A stretch of 64,000 nt of DNA, from the NCBI RefSeq assembly GCF_000262045.1, contig NZ_AJVF01000039.1, positions 186,001-250,000 of the forward strand, written 5' to 3'. Source of the stretch: Bacillus siamensis KCTC 13613. Lineage in GTDB: Bacteria; Bacillota; Bacilli; Bacillales; Bacillaceae. Positions 8,901 through 18,475 of the stretch are shown piece by piece; the first letter of the stretch is position 1; each line of letters starts with the position of its first letter. Position numbers and translations under genes: made by a program. The notes under the pieces were generated by a model. It did not search any database. It was not told the origin of the DNA and saw only the letters and a program-made list of their open reading frames with translations.

Positions 8901-8980
8901 TTGTGAAACGTTGAGCAAATATATCATTTCTTGTGAAATACCGAGCAATGGTTTTGTCGTGTTTGTGAAATGTTGAGCAA
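8901..8980 (+). promoter_or_regulatory. Three tandem Rex-type operator repeats before cydA
   Basis: An 18-base element recurs three times: TTGTGAAACGTTGAGCAA (8901-8918), TTGTGAAATACCGAGCAA (8931-8948) and TTGTGAAATGTTGAGCAA (8963-8980). Starts are 30 and 32 bp apart, about three helical turns. The TTGTGAAA half matches the Rex consensus. Rex (YdiH) is known to repress cydABCD at repeated sites in B. subtilis when the NADH/NAD ratio is low. Confidence 0.8.
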
Positions 8981-9005
8981 TTTACCAGATTGGAGGAAAA
9001 ACATC

Positions 9006-10412
9006 ATGAGTGAGTTGGTTTTAGCCCGCATACAATTTGCATCTACAACATTGTTTCACTTCCTGTTTGTGCCTATGTCTATCGGGCTTGTGTTTATGGT
9101 TGCTTTGATGGAGACGCTTTATGTTGTCAAAAAACAAGAGACCTATCTCAAAATGGCTAAATTTTGGGGACATCTCTTTTTAATTAACTTTGCTGTCGGC
9201 GTCGTCACAGGGATTCTTCAGGAATTCCAGTTTGGATTGAACTGGTCTGATTATTCCCGTTTTGTCGGAGACGTATTTGGCGCTCCACTTGCGGTTGAAG
9301 CGCTTTTGGCGTTCTTTATGGAATCTATTTTTATCGGATTATGGATTTTCGGCTGGGACCGTTTATCTAAAAAAGTGCATTTGCTTTGCATTTGGCTTGT
9401 ATCCTTCGGGACGATTATGTCATCTTTCTGGATTTTGACGGCAAACTCATTCATGCAGGAGCCGGTCGGCTTTGCGATTAAAAACGGCCGCGCGGAAATG
9501 AATGATTTCGGGGCGCTTTTGACAAACCCTCAGCTTTGGGTTGAATTCCCTCACGTCATTTTCGGGGCGCTTGCAACGGGTGCTTTCTTTATCGCCGGTG
9601 TCAGCGCATATAAATTATTGAAGAAAAAAGAAGTGCCTTTCTTCCATAAATCTTTCAAGCTTTCTATGATTGTCGGTCTGATCGCCGGTATCGGCGTTGC
9701 GTTCAGCGGACATATGCAGGCTGAGCATTTAATGGAATCGCAGCCGATGAAAATGGCCGCCAGTGAAGCGCTTTGGGATGACAGCGGTGATCCTGCCGCG
9801 TGGACGGCTTTTGCGAACATTGATACGAATAAAGAAAAAAACACATCAGAAATTTCAATTCCTTACGCACTCAGCTACTTGGCTTATCAGAAGTTCAGCG
9901 GCAGTGTTAAAGGGATGAAAACTCTTCAAAAAGAATACGAAAAAACGTACGGAAAAGGCGACTATATCCCGCCTGTTAAAACGACGTTCTGGAGCTTCCG
10001 CATTATGGCGGGTGCAGGCGCGCTTATGATTTTTGCCGCGATTGCCGGCTTTATTCTGAACCGCCGCAAAAAGCTTCATACGAGCAAGTGGTATTTACGG
10101 GGCATGATCGCACTGATCGCATTCCCGTTCATTGCGAACTCTGCCGGATGGATTATGACTGAAATCGGACGCCAGCCGTGGACGGTCATGGGGCAATTGA
10201 CGACCGCACAATCCGTTTCGCCTAACGTAACGACGGGATCTCTGCTGTTTTCAATTATCAGCTTCGGCGTCATGTACTTGATTTTAGGCGCGCTGCTTGT
10301 TTTCCTATTCGTTCGTGAAATTAAAAAAGGTGCGGACCATGATGATCACAAGGATGTTCCTGTATCAACAGATCCGTTCAGTCAGGAGGTCTACCATGGG
10401 GTCACTTCATGA
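9006..10412 (+). CDS. cydA: Cytochrome bd menaquinol oxidase subunit I
   Basis: Haem-bearing subunit of the high-affinity bd oxidase, which passes electrons from menaquinol to oxygen without pumping protons and serves at low oxygen. 468 residues, about nine membrane helices. His18 (TLFHFLF) is the expected axial ligand of a b-type haem. The quinol loop is of the short, Gram-positive type. The start at 9006 has GGAGG upstream and gives MSELVLARIQFA; an in-frame start at 8970 lies inside the third Rex repeat and was rejected. First gene of cydABCD; overlaps cydB by 17 bp. Confidence 0.97.
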   Translation: MSELVLARIQFASTTLFHFLFVPMSIGLVFMVALMETLYVVKKQETYLKMAKFWGHLFLINFAVGVVTGILQEFQFGLNWSDYSRFVGDVFGAPLAVEALLAFFMESIFIGLWIFGWDRLSKKVHLLCIWLVSFGTIMSSFWILTANSFMQEPVGFAIKNGRAEMNDFGALLTNPQLWVEFPHVIFGALATGAFFIAGVSAYKLLKKKEVPFFHKSFKLSMIVGLIAGIGVAFSGHMQAEHLMESQPMKMAASEALWDDSGDPAAWTAFANIDTNKEKNTSEISIPYALSYLAYQKFSGSVKGMKTLQKEYEKTYGKGDYIPPVKTTFWSFRIMAGAGALMIFAAIAGFILNRRKKLHTSKWYLRGMIALIAFPFIANSAGWIMTEIGRQPWTVMGQLTTAQSVSPNVTTGSLLFSIISFGVMYLILGALLVFLFVREIKKGADHDDHKDVPVSTDPFSQEVYHGVTS

Positions 10413-11412
10413 TCTTTGGTTTATACTCGTTTCGATTTTGTTTGTCGGATTTTTCTTTTTAGAAGGTTTTGATTTCGGTGTCGGCATTTCGACCCGATTT
10501 CTTGGCCATAATGAATTAGAACGCAGAGTGCTGGTTAACACCATCGGCCCGTTCTGGGATGCGAATGAGGTGTGGCTGATCACAGGTACGGGAGCGATTT
10601 TCGCGGCATTCCCGAACTGGTATGCAACGATGCTCAGCGGATATTACATTCCGTTTATCATCATTCTTCTTGCCTTGATGGGCCGCGGCGTGGCATTTGA
10701 ATTCCGCGGGCAAGTGAACAATCTGAAATGGGTCAAAACATGGGACTGGGTGATTTTCTTCGGAAGCCTTATCCCGCCGTTTTTATTCGGCCTTATCTTT
10801 ACAAGCTTGTTCCGCGGTGTGCCGATTGACGGACACATGAACATTCACGCAGGTTTTTCAGATATTGTGAACGTGTATTCCGTTCTTGGCGGAGCAGCCG
10901 TCACCCTTCTTTCATTCCTGCACGGTTTAATGTTTATCACCTTGCGCACGATCGGTGATTTACAAGAGCGTGCGAGAAAAATGGCAAAACGCGTAATCGG
11001 TGTTATCTTTCTTGTTGTACTTGCTTTCTTTGCGATGTCTGCATACGATACGGATATGTTTACACGCCGGGCAAACATCACGATTCCAATATTCGTGCTG
11101 ATTGTCATCTGCAACGTTCTTGCCATTGTGTTCATGAGCAAGAAAAAAGACGGCTGGGCATTCGGTATGACCGGCGCGGGTCTCGCTTTGACAGTCGCGA
11201 TGATTTTTATCTCCCTGTTCCCGCGCGTCATGGTCAGCTCGCTGAAAAGCGCGTATGACTTAACAGTAGCTAACGCGTCTTCCGGTGATTATTCACTTAA
11301 GGTCATGACAATTGTCGCACTGACTTTGCTGCCGTTTGTCATCGGCAGTCAGATCTGGAGCTATTATGTCTTCCGGAAACGCGTCAGCCATAAGGAGCCT
11401 ATGACTTATTAA
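10396..11412 (+). CDS. cydB: Cytochrome bd menaquinol oxidase subunit II
   Basis: Second integral membrane subunit of the bd oxidase, pairing with CydA. 338 residues, about eight to nine hydrophobic segments. The N-terminal GFFFLEGFDFGVG and GPFWDANEVWLITG segments are characteristic of CydB. ATG at 10396 has AGGAGG directly upstream inside the cydA 3' end; longer upstream starts have no ribosome site. The stop TAA overlaps the cydC ATG by one base (TAATG), suggesting translational coupling. Confidence 0.97.
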   Translation: MGSLHDLWFILVSILFVGFFFLEGFDFGVGISTRFLGHNELERRVLVNTIGPFWDANEVWLITGTGAIFAAFPNWYATMLSGYYIPFIIILLALMGRGVAFEFRGQVNNLKWVKTWDWVIFFGSLIPPFLFGLIFTSLFRGVPIDGHMNIHAGFSDIVNVYSVLGGAAVTLLSFLHGLMFITLRTIGDLQERARKMAKRVIGVIFLVVLAFFAMSAYDTDMFTRRANITIPIFVLIVICNVLAIVFMSKKKDGWAFGMTGAGLALTVAMIFISLFPRVMVSSLKSAYDLTVANASSGDYSLKVMTIVALTLLPFVIGSQIWSYYVFRKRVSHKEPMTY

Positions 11413-13115
11413 TGGGAAAAGACCTGTTTCTTTATAAAGGAATGAAGCGGATTCTTGCGATCATTACGGGATTAACGATCATACAAACGGCCGCCATTAT
11501 CTTGCAGGCGGAATGGCTGAGCCAGGCGGTAACCGGATTATTTAATGGGAAGCGGATTGCTTCTCTTTATCCGGTTATCGGTTTTTTCCTGCTTGCGTTT
11601 TTGGTCCGGCACGCGGTGACAACGGTCCGGCAGAAAATCGTGTACCAATATGCCGCGCAAACCGGCGCAGACTTAAGAAAAAGATTTCTTGAGCAATTGT
11701 TCCGTCTCGGCCCCCGCTTTGCGAAAAAAGAGGGGACAGGCCGGATGGTGACGCTGGCGATGGAAGGCATCAGCCAGTTCCGCCGCTACTTAGAGCTGTT
11801 TCTGCCGAAAATGGTCAGCATGGCGATCGTGCCGGCTGCCGTTGTCATTTACGTGTTTTTTCAGGATAAAACATCGGCTTTGATTCTGATTCTTGCGCTT
11901 CCGATTTTGATTGTATTTATGATCCTGCTCGGACTTGTCGCACAGAAAAAAGCCGATCGCCAATGGAAGTCCTATCAGACGCTTTCCAATCATTTCGTGG
12001 ATTCGCTCCGCGGACTGGAGACATTGCGGCTTTTAGGATTAAGCAAATCACACAGCAAAAATATTTTTCATGTCAGTGAGAGATACCGCAAGGCGACGAT
12101 GAGCACACTCCGGGTCGCGTTTTTATCATCATTCGCCCTTGATTTCTTCACGATGCTGTCGGTGGCGACAGTGGCGGTGTTCCTCGGCTTGCGGCTGATA
12201 GACGGGCAGATTCTTCTCGGTCCGGCATTGACCGCGCTGATTCTTGCGCCTGAATACTTTCTCCCGGTCCGCGAGGTGGGAAATGATTACCACGCGACAT
12301 TAAACGGGCAGGAAGCGGGAAAAACCATTCAGGCGATTTTGGCGCAGCCCGGTTTTAAAGAAGAAAAGCCGCTCGAGCTTGATACGTGGACTGACGGAGA
12401 TGAATTACAGCTTACGCGTTTGTCCGTCCGTGAATCGATGTCTGAATTTAATCTGTCCTTTAAAGGGAAGAGAAAAATCGGGATTATCGGGGAAAGCGGC
12501 GCGGGAAAATCGACTCTCATTGATGTGCTGGGCGGCTTTTTAGAGCCTGCGTCCGGTGAGATCAAGGTAAACGGTGAATCCCGCTCGCATCTGCAGTCGG
12601 ACGGCTGGCAGAAGCAGCTGCTCTATATTCCGCAGCATCCGTACATTTTTGATGACACGCTTTTGAATAATATCCGGTTTTATCATCCTGATGCTTCCCG
12701 TGAGGAAACGGCGCAGGCCGCTGCTTCGGCGGGTCTTTCCGAACTGATTCGTGATCTGCCCGGCGGTCTTGACGGCCGGATCGGCGAGGGCGGACGGGCG
12801 CTCAGCGGAGGGCAGGCTCAGCGTGTCGCGCTGGCCAGAGCCTTTTTAGGAAACCGTCCGATTCTCCTTTTGGATGAGCCGACCGCTCACCTTGATATTG
12901 AAACAGAGTATGAAATAAAAGAAACGATGAAAGACCTATTTGAAAATAAGCTTGTTTTTCTGGCCACTCATCGTCTTCACTGGATGCTTGAAATGGACGA
13001 AATTATCGTGCTTGATGACGGCGCGGTGGCGGAAATCGGCACCCACGACGAATTGATGGCGAAACAAGGCGTATACGCCAAACTTGTAGAGGCGCAACTG
13101 GGGGAAAGAACATGA
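11412..13115 (+). CDS. cydC: ABC transporter CydC, needed for bd oxidase assembly
   Basis: One half of the heterodimeric membrane exporter CydCD, required for assembly of cytochrome bd; work on the E. coli pair points to thiol or haem transport, and the Bacillus substrate is not firmly known. 567 residues: six membrane helices (about 15-310) then an ATPase domain with Walker A GESGAGKST, signature LSGGQ and Walker B ILLLDEP followed by an H-loop ATHR. Starts at the cydB stop codon and overlaps cydD by four bases. Confidence 0.95.
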   Translation: MGKDLFLYKGMKRILAIITGLTIIQTAAIILQAEWLSQAVTGLFNGKRIASLYPVIGFFLLAFLVRHAVTTVRQKIVYQYAAQTGADLRKRFLEQLFRLGPRFAKKEGTGRMVTLAMEGISQFRRYLELFLPKMVSMAIVPAAVVIYVFFQDKTSALILILALPILIVFMILLGLVAQKKADRQWKSYQTLSNHFVDSLRGLETLRLLGLSKSHSKNIFHVSERYRKATMSTLRVAFLSSFALDFFTMLSVATVAVFLGLRLIDGQILLGPALTALILAPEYFLPVREVGNDYHATLNGQEAGKTIQAILAQPGFKEEKPLELDTWTDGDELQLTRLSVRESMSEFNLSFKGKRKIGIIGESGAGKSTLIDVLGGFLEPASGEIKVNGESRSHLQSDGWQKQLLYIPQHPYIFDDTLLNNIRFYHPDASREETAQAAASAGLSELIRDLPGGLDGRIGEGGRALSGGQAQRVALARAFLGNRPILLLDEPTAHLDIETEYEIKETMKDLFENKLVFLATHRLHWMLEMDEIIVLDDGAVAEIGTHDELMAKQGVYAKLVEAQLGERT

Positions 13116-14842
13116 GGAAAGAAGAATGGATTCTGCCGTATATTAAGCAAAATGCCCGTTTGTTTGTTCTTGTGATTTTTTTAGGCGCGGTGACGATTTT
13201 TTCGGCGGCCTTTCTCATGTTTACTTCCGGTTTTTTGATCTCAAAGTCAGCAACTAGGCCTGAGAATATCCTGCTGGTGTACGTTCCGATTGTGGCCGTG
13301 CGCACCTTCGGGATCGCCCGTTCAGTTTCCCGGTATGCCGAGCGTCTGACGGGGCATCATATCATTTTGAAAATCGTGTCCGACATGCGGGTGCGGCTTT
13401 ACAATCTGCTGGAGCCGGCCTCTCTCATGCTCTCTTCCCGTTTCCGGACGGGCGACATGCTCGGCATTTTGGCTGAGGATATTGAGCATTTGCAGGATGC
13501 GTTTTTAAAAACGATTTTCCCCGGGGTTTCCGCTTTGCTGCTCTATGCGGCATCCGTTATCGGGCTCGGCTTTTTTTCCTGGCCGTTTGCCGCTCTTGCG
13601 GCGATTTACCTGTTTGTATTGGTTGTCTTATTTCCGGTTGTGTCGCTTCTTGTGACGAGAGCGAAAAACATGAGGCTAAAAAGCGGACGGAATACGCTCT
13701 ACAGCCGGCTGACAGATGCCGTGCTCGGCGTGAGCGACTGGATGTTCTCGGGACGTCAGGCCGCCTTTATTTCCTCTTATGAAGAGAAAGAAAAGGCATG
13801 GTTTGACCTCGAGAGCAAACGTCAGCGATTTACGAGGCTGCGCGATCTCGCCGCACAATGCCTTGTCGGCGGCTTCATATTGATCATGCTGTTCTGGACG
13901 GCAGGTCAGTATGCGGACGGCAGCATCGCCAACACGATGATCGCGGCCTTTGTGCTTGTTGTATTTCCATTGACGGAGGCGTTTTTGCCCCTTTCGGATG
14001 CGCTGACGGAAGTACCTTCTTATCAGGATTCGATCAGAAGAATGAGTAAGGCGGCTCCGGAGCTGCGGGGGCGTGAGGTGAAGCAGTCAGATGAGAAACT
14101 GGATGTCACTGATGTGACACTGGCGTTTGATAACGTGTCATTTTCTTATGATCAGCACAGTCATGTGCTTGACCGCTTTTCCTTCACTCTCCGCCAGGGT
14201 GAAAAAATGGCGTTGCTCGGCAGGAGCGGCTCCGGTAAGTCGACCTCTCTCGCTTTAATTGAAGGCGCCTTAGTTCCCGATTCAGGCAAAGTGACACTGA
14301 ACGGGCTGGAAACTGCGGCCGTGCAGGATCAGATTTCCTCAGCGGTAGCCGTTTTGAATCAGAAGCCTCATCTCTTTAATACGAGCATTATGAACAATAT
14401 CCGGCTCGGAAACGGCAAGGCGAGTGATGAAGATGTTAAGCGTGCGGCGCGGCAAGTGAAGCTGCACGACTATATTGAATCATTGCCTGACGGGTATGAA
14501 ACATCCGTGCAGGAGACGGGGATTCGTTTCTCAGGCGGGGAACGTCAGCGGATCGCACTTGCCCGCATTCTGCTTCAGGATACGCCGGTCATTATTCTTG
14601 ATGAACCGACGGTCGGCCTTGATGCGGTCACTGAACGCGAATTGCTTGATACGATTTTTGACGTCTTTAAAGAGAAAACGATTCTCTGGATTACACACCA
14701 TCTAGCAGGTGTGGAAACAGCTGATAAGATTGTCTTTTTAGAAAATGGAAAAGCAGAAATGGAAGGAACCCATCAAGAGCTGCTTGCAGAAAACGAACGG
14801 TACCGGAAGCTTTACCGTCTTGATGTTCCGATCAGAACATAA
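13112..14842 (+). CDS. cydD: ABC transporter CydD, needed for bd oxidase assembly
   Basis: Partner of CydC in the heterodimeric exporter. 576 residues: six membrane helices in the first 310 residues and an ATPase domain with Walker A GRSGSGKST, a variant signature FSGGE, Walker B IIILDEP and H-loop ITHH. The ATG overlaps the cydC stop (ATGA), and the operon ends at the hairpin that follows. Confidence 0.95.
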   Translation: MRKEEWILPYIKQNARLFVLVIFLGAVTIFSAAFLMFTSGFLISKSATRPENILLVYVPIVAVRTFGIARSVSRYAERLTGHHIILKIVSDMRVRLYNLLEPASLMLSSRFRTGDMLGILAEDIEHLQDAFLKTIFPGVSALLLYAASVIGLGFFSWPFAALAAIYLFVLVVLFPVVSLLVTRAKNMRLKSGRNTLYSRLTDAVLGVSDWMFSGRQAAFISSYEEKEKAWFDLESKRQRFTRLRDLAAQCLVGGFILIMLFWTAGQYADGSIANTMIAAFVLVVFPLTEAFLPLSDALTEVPSYQDSIRRMSKAAPELRGREVKQSDEKLDVTDVTLAFDNVSFSYDQHSHVLDRFSFTLRQGEKMALLGRSGSGKSTSLALIEGALVPDSGKVTLNGLETAAVQDQISSAVAVLNQKPHLFNTSIMNNIRLGNGKASDEDVKRAARQVKLHDYIESLPDGYETSVQETGIRFSGGERQRIALARILLQDTPVIILDEPTVGLDAVTERELLDTIFDVFKEKTILWITHHLAGVETADKIVFLENGKAEMEGTHQELLAENERYRKLYRLDVPIRT

Positions 14843-14870
14843 ACAGCCGCAAACGTGCGGCTGTTTTTTT
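14841..14870 (+). terminator. Terminator of cydABCD
   Basis: AAACAGCCGCA (14841-14851) pairs with TGCGGCTGTTT (14856-14866), followed by further Ts. It begins at the cydD stop codon. Confidence 0.9.
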
Positions 14871-14875
14871 GTGCG

Positions 14876-14902
14876 GTTTAAAATCTCTTCTTGTTTGGAA
14901 TA
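14876..14902 (+). promoter_or_regulatory. Candidate sigma-B promoter of yxkO
   Basis: GTTTAA (14876-14881), a 15-base spacer and GGAATA (14897-14902) resemble the sigma-B pattern GTTTAA-N12-15-GGGTAT. It lies 31 bp before yxkO, in step with yxkO being a general-stress gene in B. subtilis. Confidence 0.6.
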
Positions 14903-14932
14903 TAAATAAGAGACAGAAGAGGAGGTACAGAG

Positions 14933-15763
14933 ATGAACATACTGGATTGGACGGAACGGGATGTGAAAGATACATTGCCAAAGCGTGAGGCAGACAGCCA
15001 TAAGGGGACGTTCGGGACGGCGTTATTGCTGGCCGGAAGCGATGACATGCCGGGAGCCGCCCTTCTTGCAGGTTTGGGCGCGATGAGAAGCGGTGTCGGC
15101 AAGCTCGTCATCGGTACATCGGCAGGCGTCATCCCGCTCATTGTCCCGGTGCTGCCGGAAGCGACGTACTGGCGGGACGGGTGGAAAAAAGCCGCGGCGG
15201 GTCAGCCGGAAGAAACCATCCGGGCCGCGGCCATCGGGCCGGGGCTTCCCCAAACGGACGAAGTGCAGCAGGCGGCTGACCAGCTGCTTTCTGCCGAGTA
15301 TCCCGTCATACTGGATGCGGGCGCCATAACAAAAAGAACCTATCCGGAAAGGAAAGCCCCGGTGATCTTGACGCCTCACCCCGGCGAATTTTCAAGAATG
15401 ACCGGCCTTCCGATTCAAGAGATTCAACAGAATAGAGCGGCATATGCCGCGGAATGGGCGGAGCGGCTTCATGTCACGATTGTCCTGAAAGGAAACGAAA
15501 CCATTATCGCTTTTTCTGACGGGGAGTGCCGCCGGAATACAACCGGAAACGGCGCGCTTGCAAAAGGCGGGACCGGCGACACGCTGACGGGAATGATTCT
15601 TGGCATGCTGTGCTGTCATCAAGACCCGAAGCATGCCGTATTGAACGCCGTCCGCCTTCACGGCGAATGTGCGGAGTTATGGACGAAAGAGCACTCCGCA
15701 CATACCTTATTGGCGCACGAACTTTCCGAACTGCTGCCGCGTGTATGGAAGAAATATGAATAA
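14933..15763 (+). CDS. yxkO: ADP-dependent (S)-NAD(P)H-hydrate dehydratase, YxkO/NnrD
   Basis: Repairs damaged NADH and NADPH by removing water from the hydrated form, using ADP. 276 residues, the stand-alone dehydratase form without the epimerase domain. Ribokinase-like fold with HKGTFGTALLLAGS near residue 23, the TPHPGEF segment near 149 and the nucleotide and catalytic motif GNGALAKGGTGDTLTG near 203-218, which is typical of this family. ATG at 14933 follows GAGGAGG. Single gene between terminators. Confidence 0.94.
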   Translation: MNILDWTERDVKDTLPKREADSHKGTFGTALLLAGSDDMPGAALLAGLGAMRSGVGKLVIGTSAGVIPLIVPVLPEATYWRDGWKKAAAGQPEETIRAAAIGPGLPQTDEVQQAADQLLSAEYPVILDAGAITKRTYPERKAPVILTPHPGEFSRMTGLPIQEIQQNRAAYAAEWAERLHVTIVLKGNETIIAFSDGECRRNTTGNGALAKGGTGDTLTGMILGMLCCHQDPKHAVLNAVRLHGECAELWTKEHSAHTLLAHELSELLPRVWKKYE

Positions 15764-15768
15764 AGAAA

Positions 15769-15799
15769 AGGCGTCTTCATAGGGAAGGCGCCTCTTTTT
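15769..15799. terminator. Terminator between yxkO and yxlA
   Basis: AGGCGTCTTC (15769-15778) pairs with GAAGGCGCCT (15784-15793) with one wobble, then a T-run in the yxkO direction; an AAAAG tract on the other side gives weak function for yxlA. Confidence 0.75.
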
Positions 15800-17135
15800 G
15801 TTTTAACCTTGATTTCATCAGAACATAATACAACAGCGACGGAACGGCCAGCCCGACAACCCAGGCGATGTCGCCTCCGCCGAATATTTCAGCGAGCGGC
15901 CCGATGTAAAAGGACGTATTGATAAACGGGATTTCTAGTATGATCGACAAAACGAAGGCGGCCGCTGTAATCCAGTTGACCCTGCCGTATTGTCCGTTGA
16001 CGTCAAACATCGATTTGACGTGGTATTTTCCGCGGCGGACAAAATAGTAATCCACGAGGTTGATCGCTGTCCATGGAATTAAGAAATAACTGATGAAAAA
16101 GATGAAATTTAAAAACAGTTCCATGAAATTGCTTTGGCCCATGAGACTTAATACAGTACCCGCTGCCGTCACATAAAGGATCATTACCACTCTCGTTTTC
16201 GGCGTCACCTTCAGTTTTAAAAACGGCTCCAAGGTGGTCGTGGTTGACATAAAGGCTCCGTATAAATTAAAGACGTTGATCGCCATTTGTCCGAACAGGA
16301 CGATGATCAGCATAATAAAGGAAAACGGGCCGAACAATCGGACAATTTCATTTCCGGCATTAGCAGTGAATCCCGGGAGCGCCGTCGTCAAAATAGCGCC
16401 GAGAAGCATCATCCAGATAGAACTGACTGACGTACCTGCGTAGCTGTACCAAAAGGTATGCGATGCCGGTGTTTTGACCGGCAGATAACGGGAATAATCT
16501 GCGACATATGGCGCGTATGCCAGCTGCCATGTGGCCACCGCGCTGACCGCCACTAAGAAAACAGGCAGATCTAATGAGCCGGGCACCCAGCTTCCTGAGG
16601 GAATCGGCAGTTGAAAAATAAGAATCGTTGCAGCAAAAAAAACGGCAAAGGAGGTCCAAGAGAGGATTTTCTGCATTTTGTGAATCAGATCATGACCGTA
16701 GATCGTGAGTAAAAAACAGATGGCGCTTAAGCCGATAATACACCATGAAGCCGGAATCGGGACAAAGCTGCTCAGTGTACCGGCTGCGAGAATCGTACTG
16801 CTCGCAAAGAAGCCCAGGTAGATAAACATGACCAAAAAGAGGGGCAGAATCGCTCCGATCACGCCGAATTGCGCGCGGCTTTGAATCATTTGCGGAATTC
16901 CGAGCTGAGGTCCTTGTGCGGAATGAGACGCCATAAAGATTGCGCCGATAAAGGTTCCGATCATAATGGCGGCGATACTCCAAAAGAGATCGAGTCCCAT
17001 TGTAACGGGCAGTGTGCCTGTGACTAACGTTGTTATATGCATATTCGCCCCGAACCAAACGGGGAATAAATCTTTGGCCTTTCCGTGTCTTTCGTGATGC
17101 GGAATATGTTCAATCGTTCGCCTTTCTACTTTCAA
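15777..17135 (-). CDS. yxlA: Nucleobase/cation symporter-1 family permease, YxlA
   Basis: Probable cytosine, purine or related nucleobase importer; the substrate is not established. 452 residues with about twelve hydrophobic segments and the NCS1 pattern of a cytosolic N-terminus followed by LFPVWFGANMHITTLVTG. The start is a TTG at 17135, with GGAGGAG nine bases upstream; no ATG fits as well. Single gene. The first codons MKVERRTIEHIPHHERHG are strongly charged, as in B. subtilis YxlA. Confidence 0.88.
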   Translation of the reverse strand: MKVERRTIEHIPHHERHGKAKDLFPVWFGANMHITTLVTGTLPVTMGLDLFWSIAAIMIGTFIGAIFMASHSAQGPQLGIPQMIQSRAQFGVIGAILPLFLVMFIYLGFFASSTILAAGTLSSFVPIPASWCIIGLSAICFLLTIYGHDLIHKMQKILSWTSFAVFFAATILIFQLPIPSGSWVPGSLDLPVFLVAVSAVATWQLAYAPYVADYSRYLPVKTPASHTFWYSYAGTSVSSIWMMLLGAILTTALPGFTANAGNEIVRLFGPFSFIMLIIVLFGQMAINVFNLYGAFMSTTTTLEPFLKLKVTPKTRVVMILYVTAAGTVLSLMGQSNFMELFLNFIFFISYFLIPWTAINLVDYYFVRRGKYHVKSMFDVNGQYGRVNWITAAAFVLSIILEIPFINTSFYIGPLAEIFGGGDIAWVVGLAVPSLLYYVLMKSRLKQKEAPSL

Positions 17136-17450
17136 TAGATAATCTCCTCCGTATGTCTTCTTTTAACATAAAGTCATAGCTTAACAGATTGACTTACCGT
17201 TTACAAATTCCAGTACACAGGAAAAACATTGTAAAGCCTCGCTGACAGCCGTTCTGAGATTTTTTGTGAAACTGAACAGACACTGCCGCCAAAACGATTT
17301 ACCGGGGTTTAAAAGGCATGGAGATGCTTACGGACTAATATGTATGAAGGAGAAATGTGTCAATCTTTTGACGAATGGAGCTATTATTCGCTAAGCTTTA
17401 AGAATAGTTTACTTTGTGTAAATTTCATAAACGAAAAGGGGATTGATGAT

Positions 17451-18437
17451 ATGTGTACAAGTCTTACATTGAAAACGGCAGATGGTAATCACCTATTGGC
17501 GCGAACGATGGATTTTGCTTTTCAGCTCGACACCGACGTCATGCTGTACCCTCGTCAGTACAGCTGGAAAAGCGAAGCTGACGGCAGGCTGCATAAGACG
17601 AAATACGCATTTATCGGCATGGGGAGAAATCTCGGCAATATTCTGTTTGCCGACGGCGTGAATGAAAAAGGGCTGTCTTGTGCGACGCTGTATTTTCCGG
17701 GATTTGCGGGATACGAGAAAGCGCAACGGGAGGGCACGTGCCGCATCGCTCCTCATGAGTTCGTCACATGGGCCTTATCAAACTGTGAATCTCTTGAAGA
17801 CGTAAAGGAAAAGCTCGCTTCACTGACAATTGTAGAGAAGAAGTTAATGTTATTGGATACGGTGCTGCCCCTTCATTGGATTTTATCAGACCGCACGGGT
17901 GGCTGCATTGTGATCGAGCCGACGCCGGAAGGTATGAAAGTCTATGACAACAAACCCGGAGTGATGACCAACAGTCCTGAATTTCCTTGGCATGTGACCA
18001 ATCTGCGCCATTATATCGGAATCAGGCCGCAGCAGTCAGAAAGCAAAACATTGGGCGGAATGACATTAACCGCATTCGGCCAAGGGTCAGGAACGATCGG
18101 GCTTCCCGGTGACTACACGCCGCCATCCCGATTCATCAGGGCCGCTTACCTGAAAGAGCATTTAGAGCCTGCCGCTCATGAAACAGATGGCGTTACGGCC
18201 GCTTTTCACGTGCTGTCCAATATGAATATTCCAAAAGGCGCCGTGATCACCGAGGAGAATGAAATTGATTATACACAGTATACGTCCGTCATGTGCTGTG
18301 ACACGGGGAGCTATTACTTTCATCTGTACGACAACCGGCAGATCCATAAAGTAAGTTTATTCCATGAAGATCTTGACCGTCCGGAGCCGAAAGTATTTGC
18401 TGCTGTGGCGGAGCAGAATATACAGGAGCTTAATTAG
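17451..18437 (+). CDS. yxeI: Choloylglycine hydrolase / penicillin V acylase-like Ntn hydrolase, YxeI
   Basis: Linear amide hydrolase of the bile salt hydrolase / penicillin V acylase family; the natural substrate is not known, and related enzymes also split acyl-homoserine lactones. 328 residues. Cys2 becomes the N-terminal nucleophile after removal of Met1, so the start must be the ATG at 17451 (MCTSL), which also has AAAGGGG upstream; the in-frame extension from 17340 would bury the nucleophile. RTMDF at about 19-23 carries the conserved Arg and Asp, and the [14 protein letters not shown] segment carries the conserved Asn. In B. subtilis 168 yxeI lies in another cluster as I recall, so this position may be a rearrangement. 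Confidence 0.92.
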   Translation: MCTSLTLKTADGNHLLARTMDFAFQLDTDVMLYPRQYSWKSEADGRLHKTKYAFIGMGRNLGNILFADGVNEKGLSCATLYFPGFAGYEKAQREGTCRIAPHEFVTWALSNCESLEDVKEKLASLTIVEKKLMLLDTVLPLHWILSDRTGGCIVIEPTPEGMKVYDNKPGVMTNSPEFPWHVTNLRHYIGIRPQQSESKTLGGMTLTAFGQGSGTIGLPGDYTPPSRFIRAAYLKEHLEPAAHETDGVTAAFHVLSNMNIPKGAVITEENEIDYTQYTSVMCCDTGSYYFHLYDNRQIHKVSLFHEDLDRPEPKVFAAVAEQNIQELN

Positions 18438-18440
18438 CTC

Positions 18441-18473
18441 AAAAAAAACAGGACGCGATTGTCCTGTTTTTTT
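18441..18473. terminator. Bidirectional terminator between yxeI and katX
   Basis: AAAAAAAACAGGAC (18441-18454) pairs with GTCCTGTTTTTTT (18461-18473) with a six-base loop; A- and T-runs on both sides. Confidence 0.92.
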
Positions 18474-18475
18474 GT

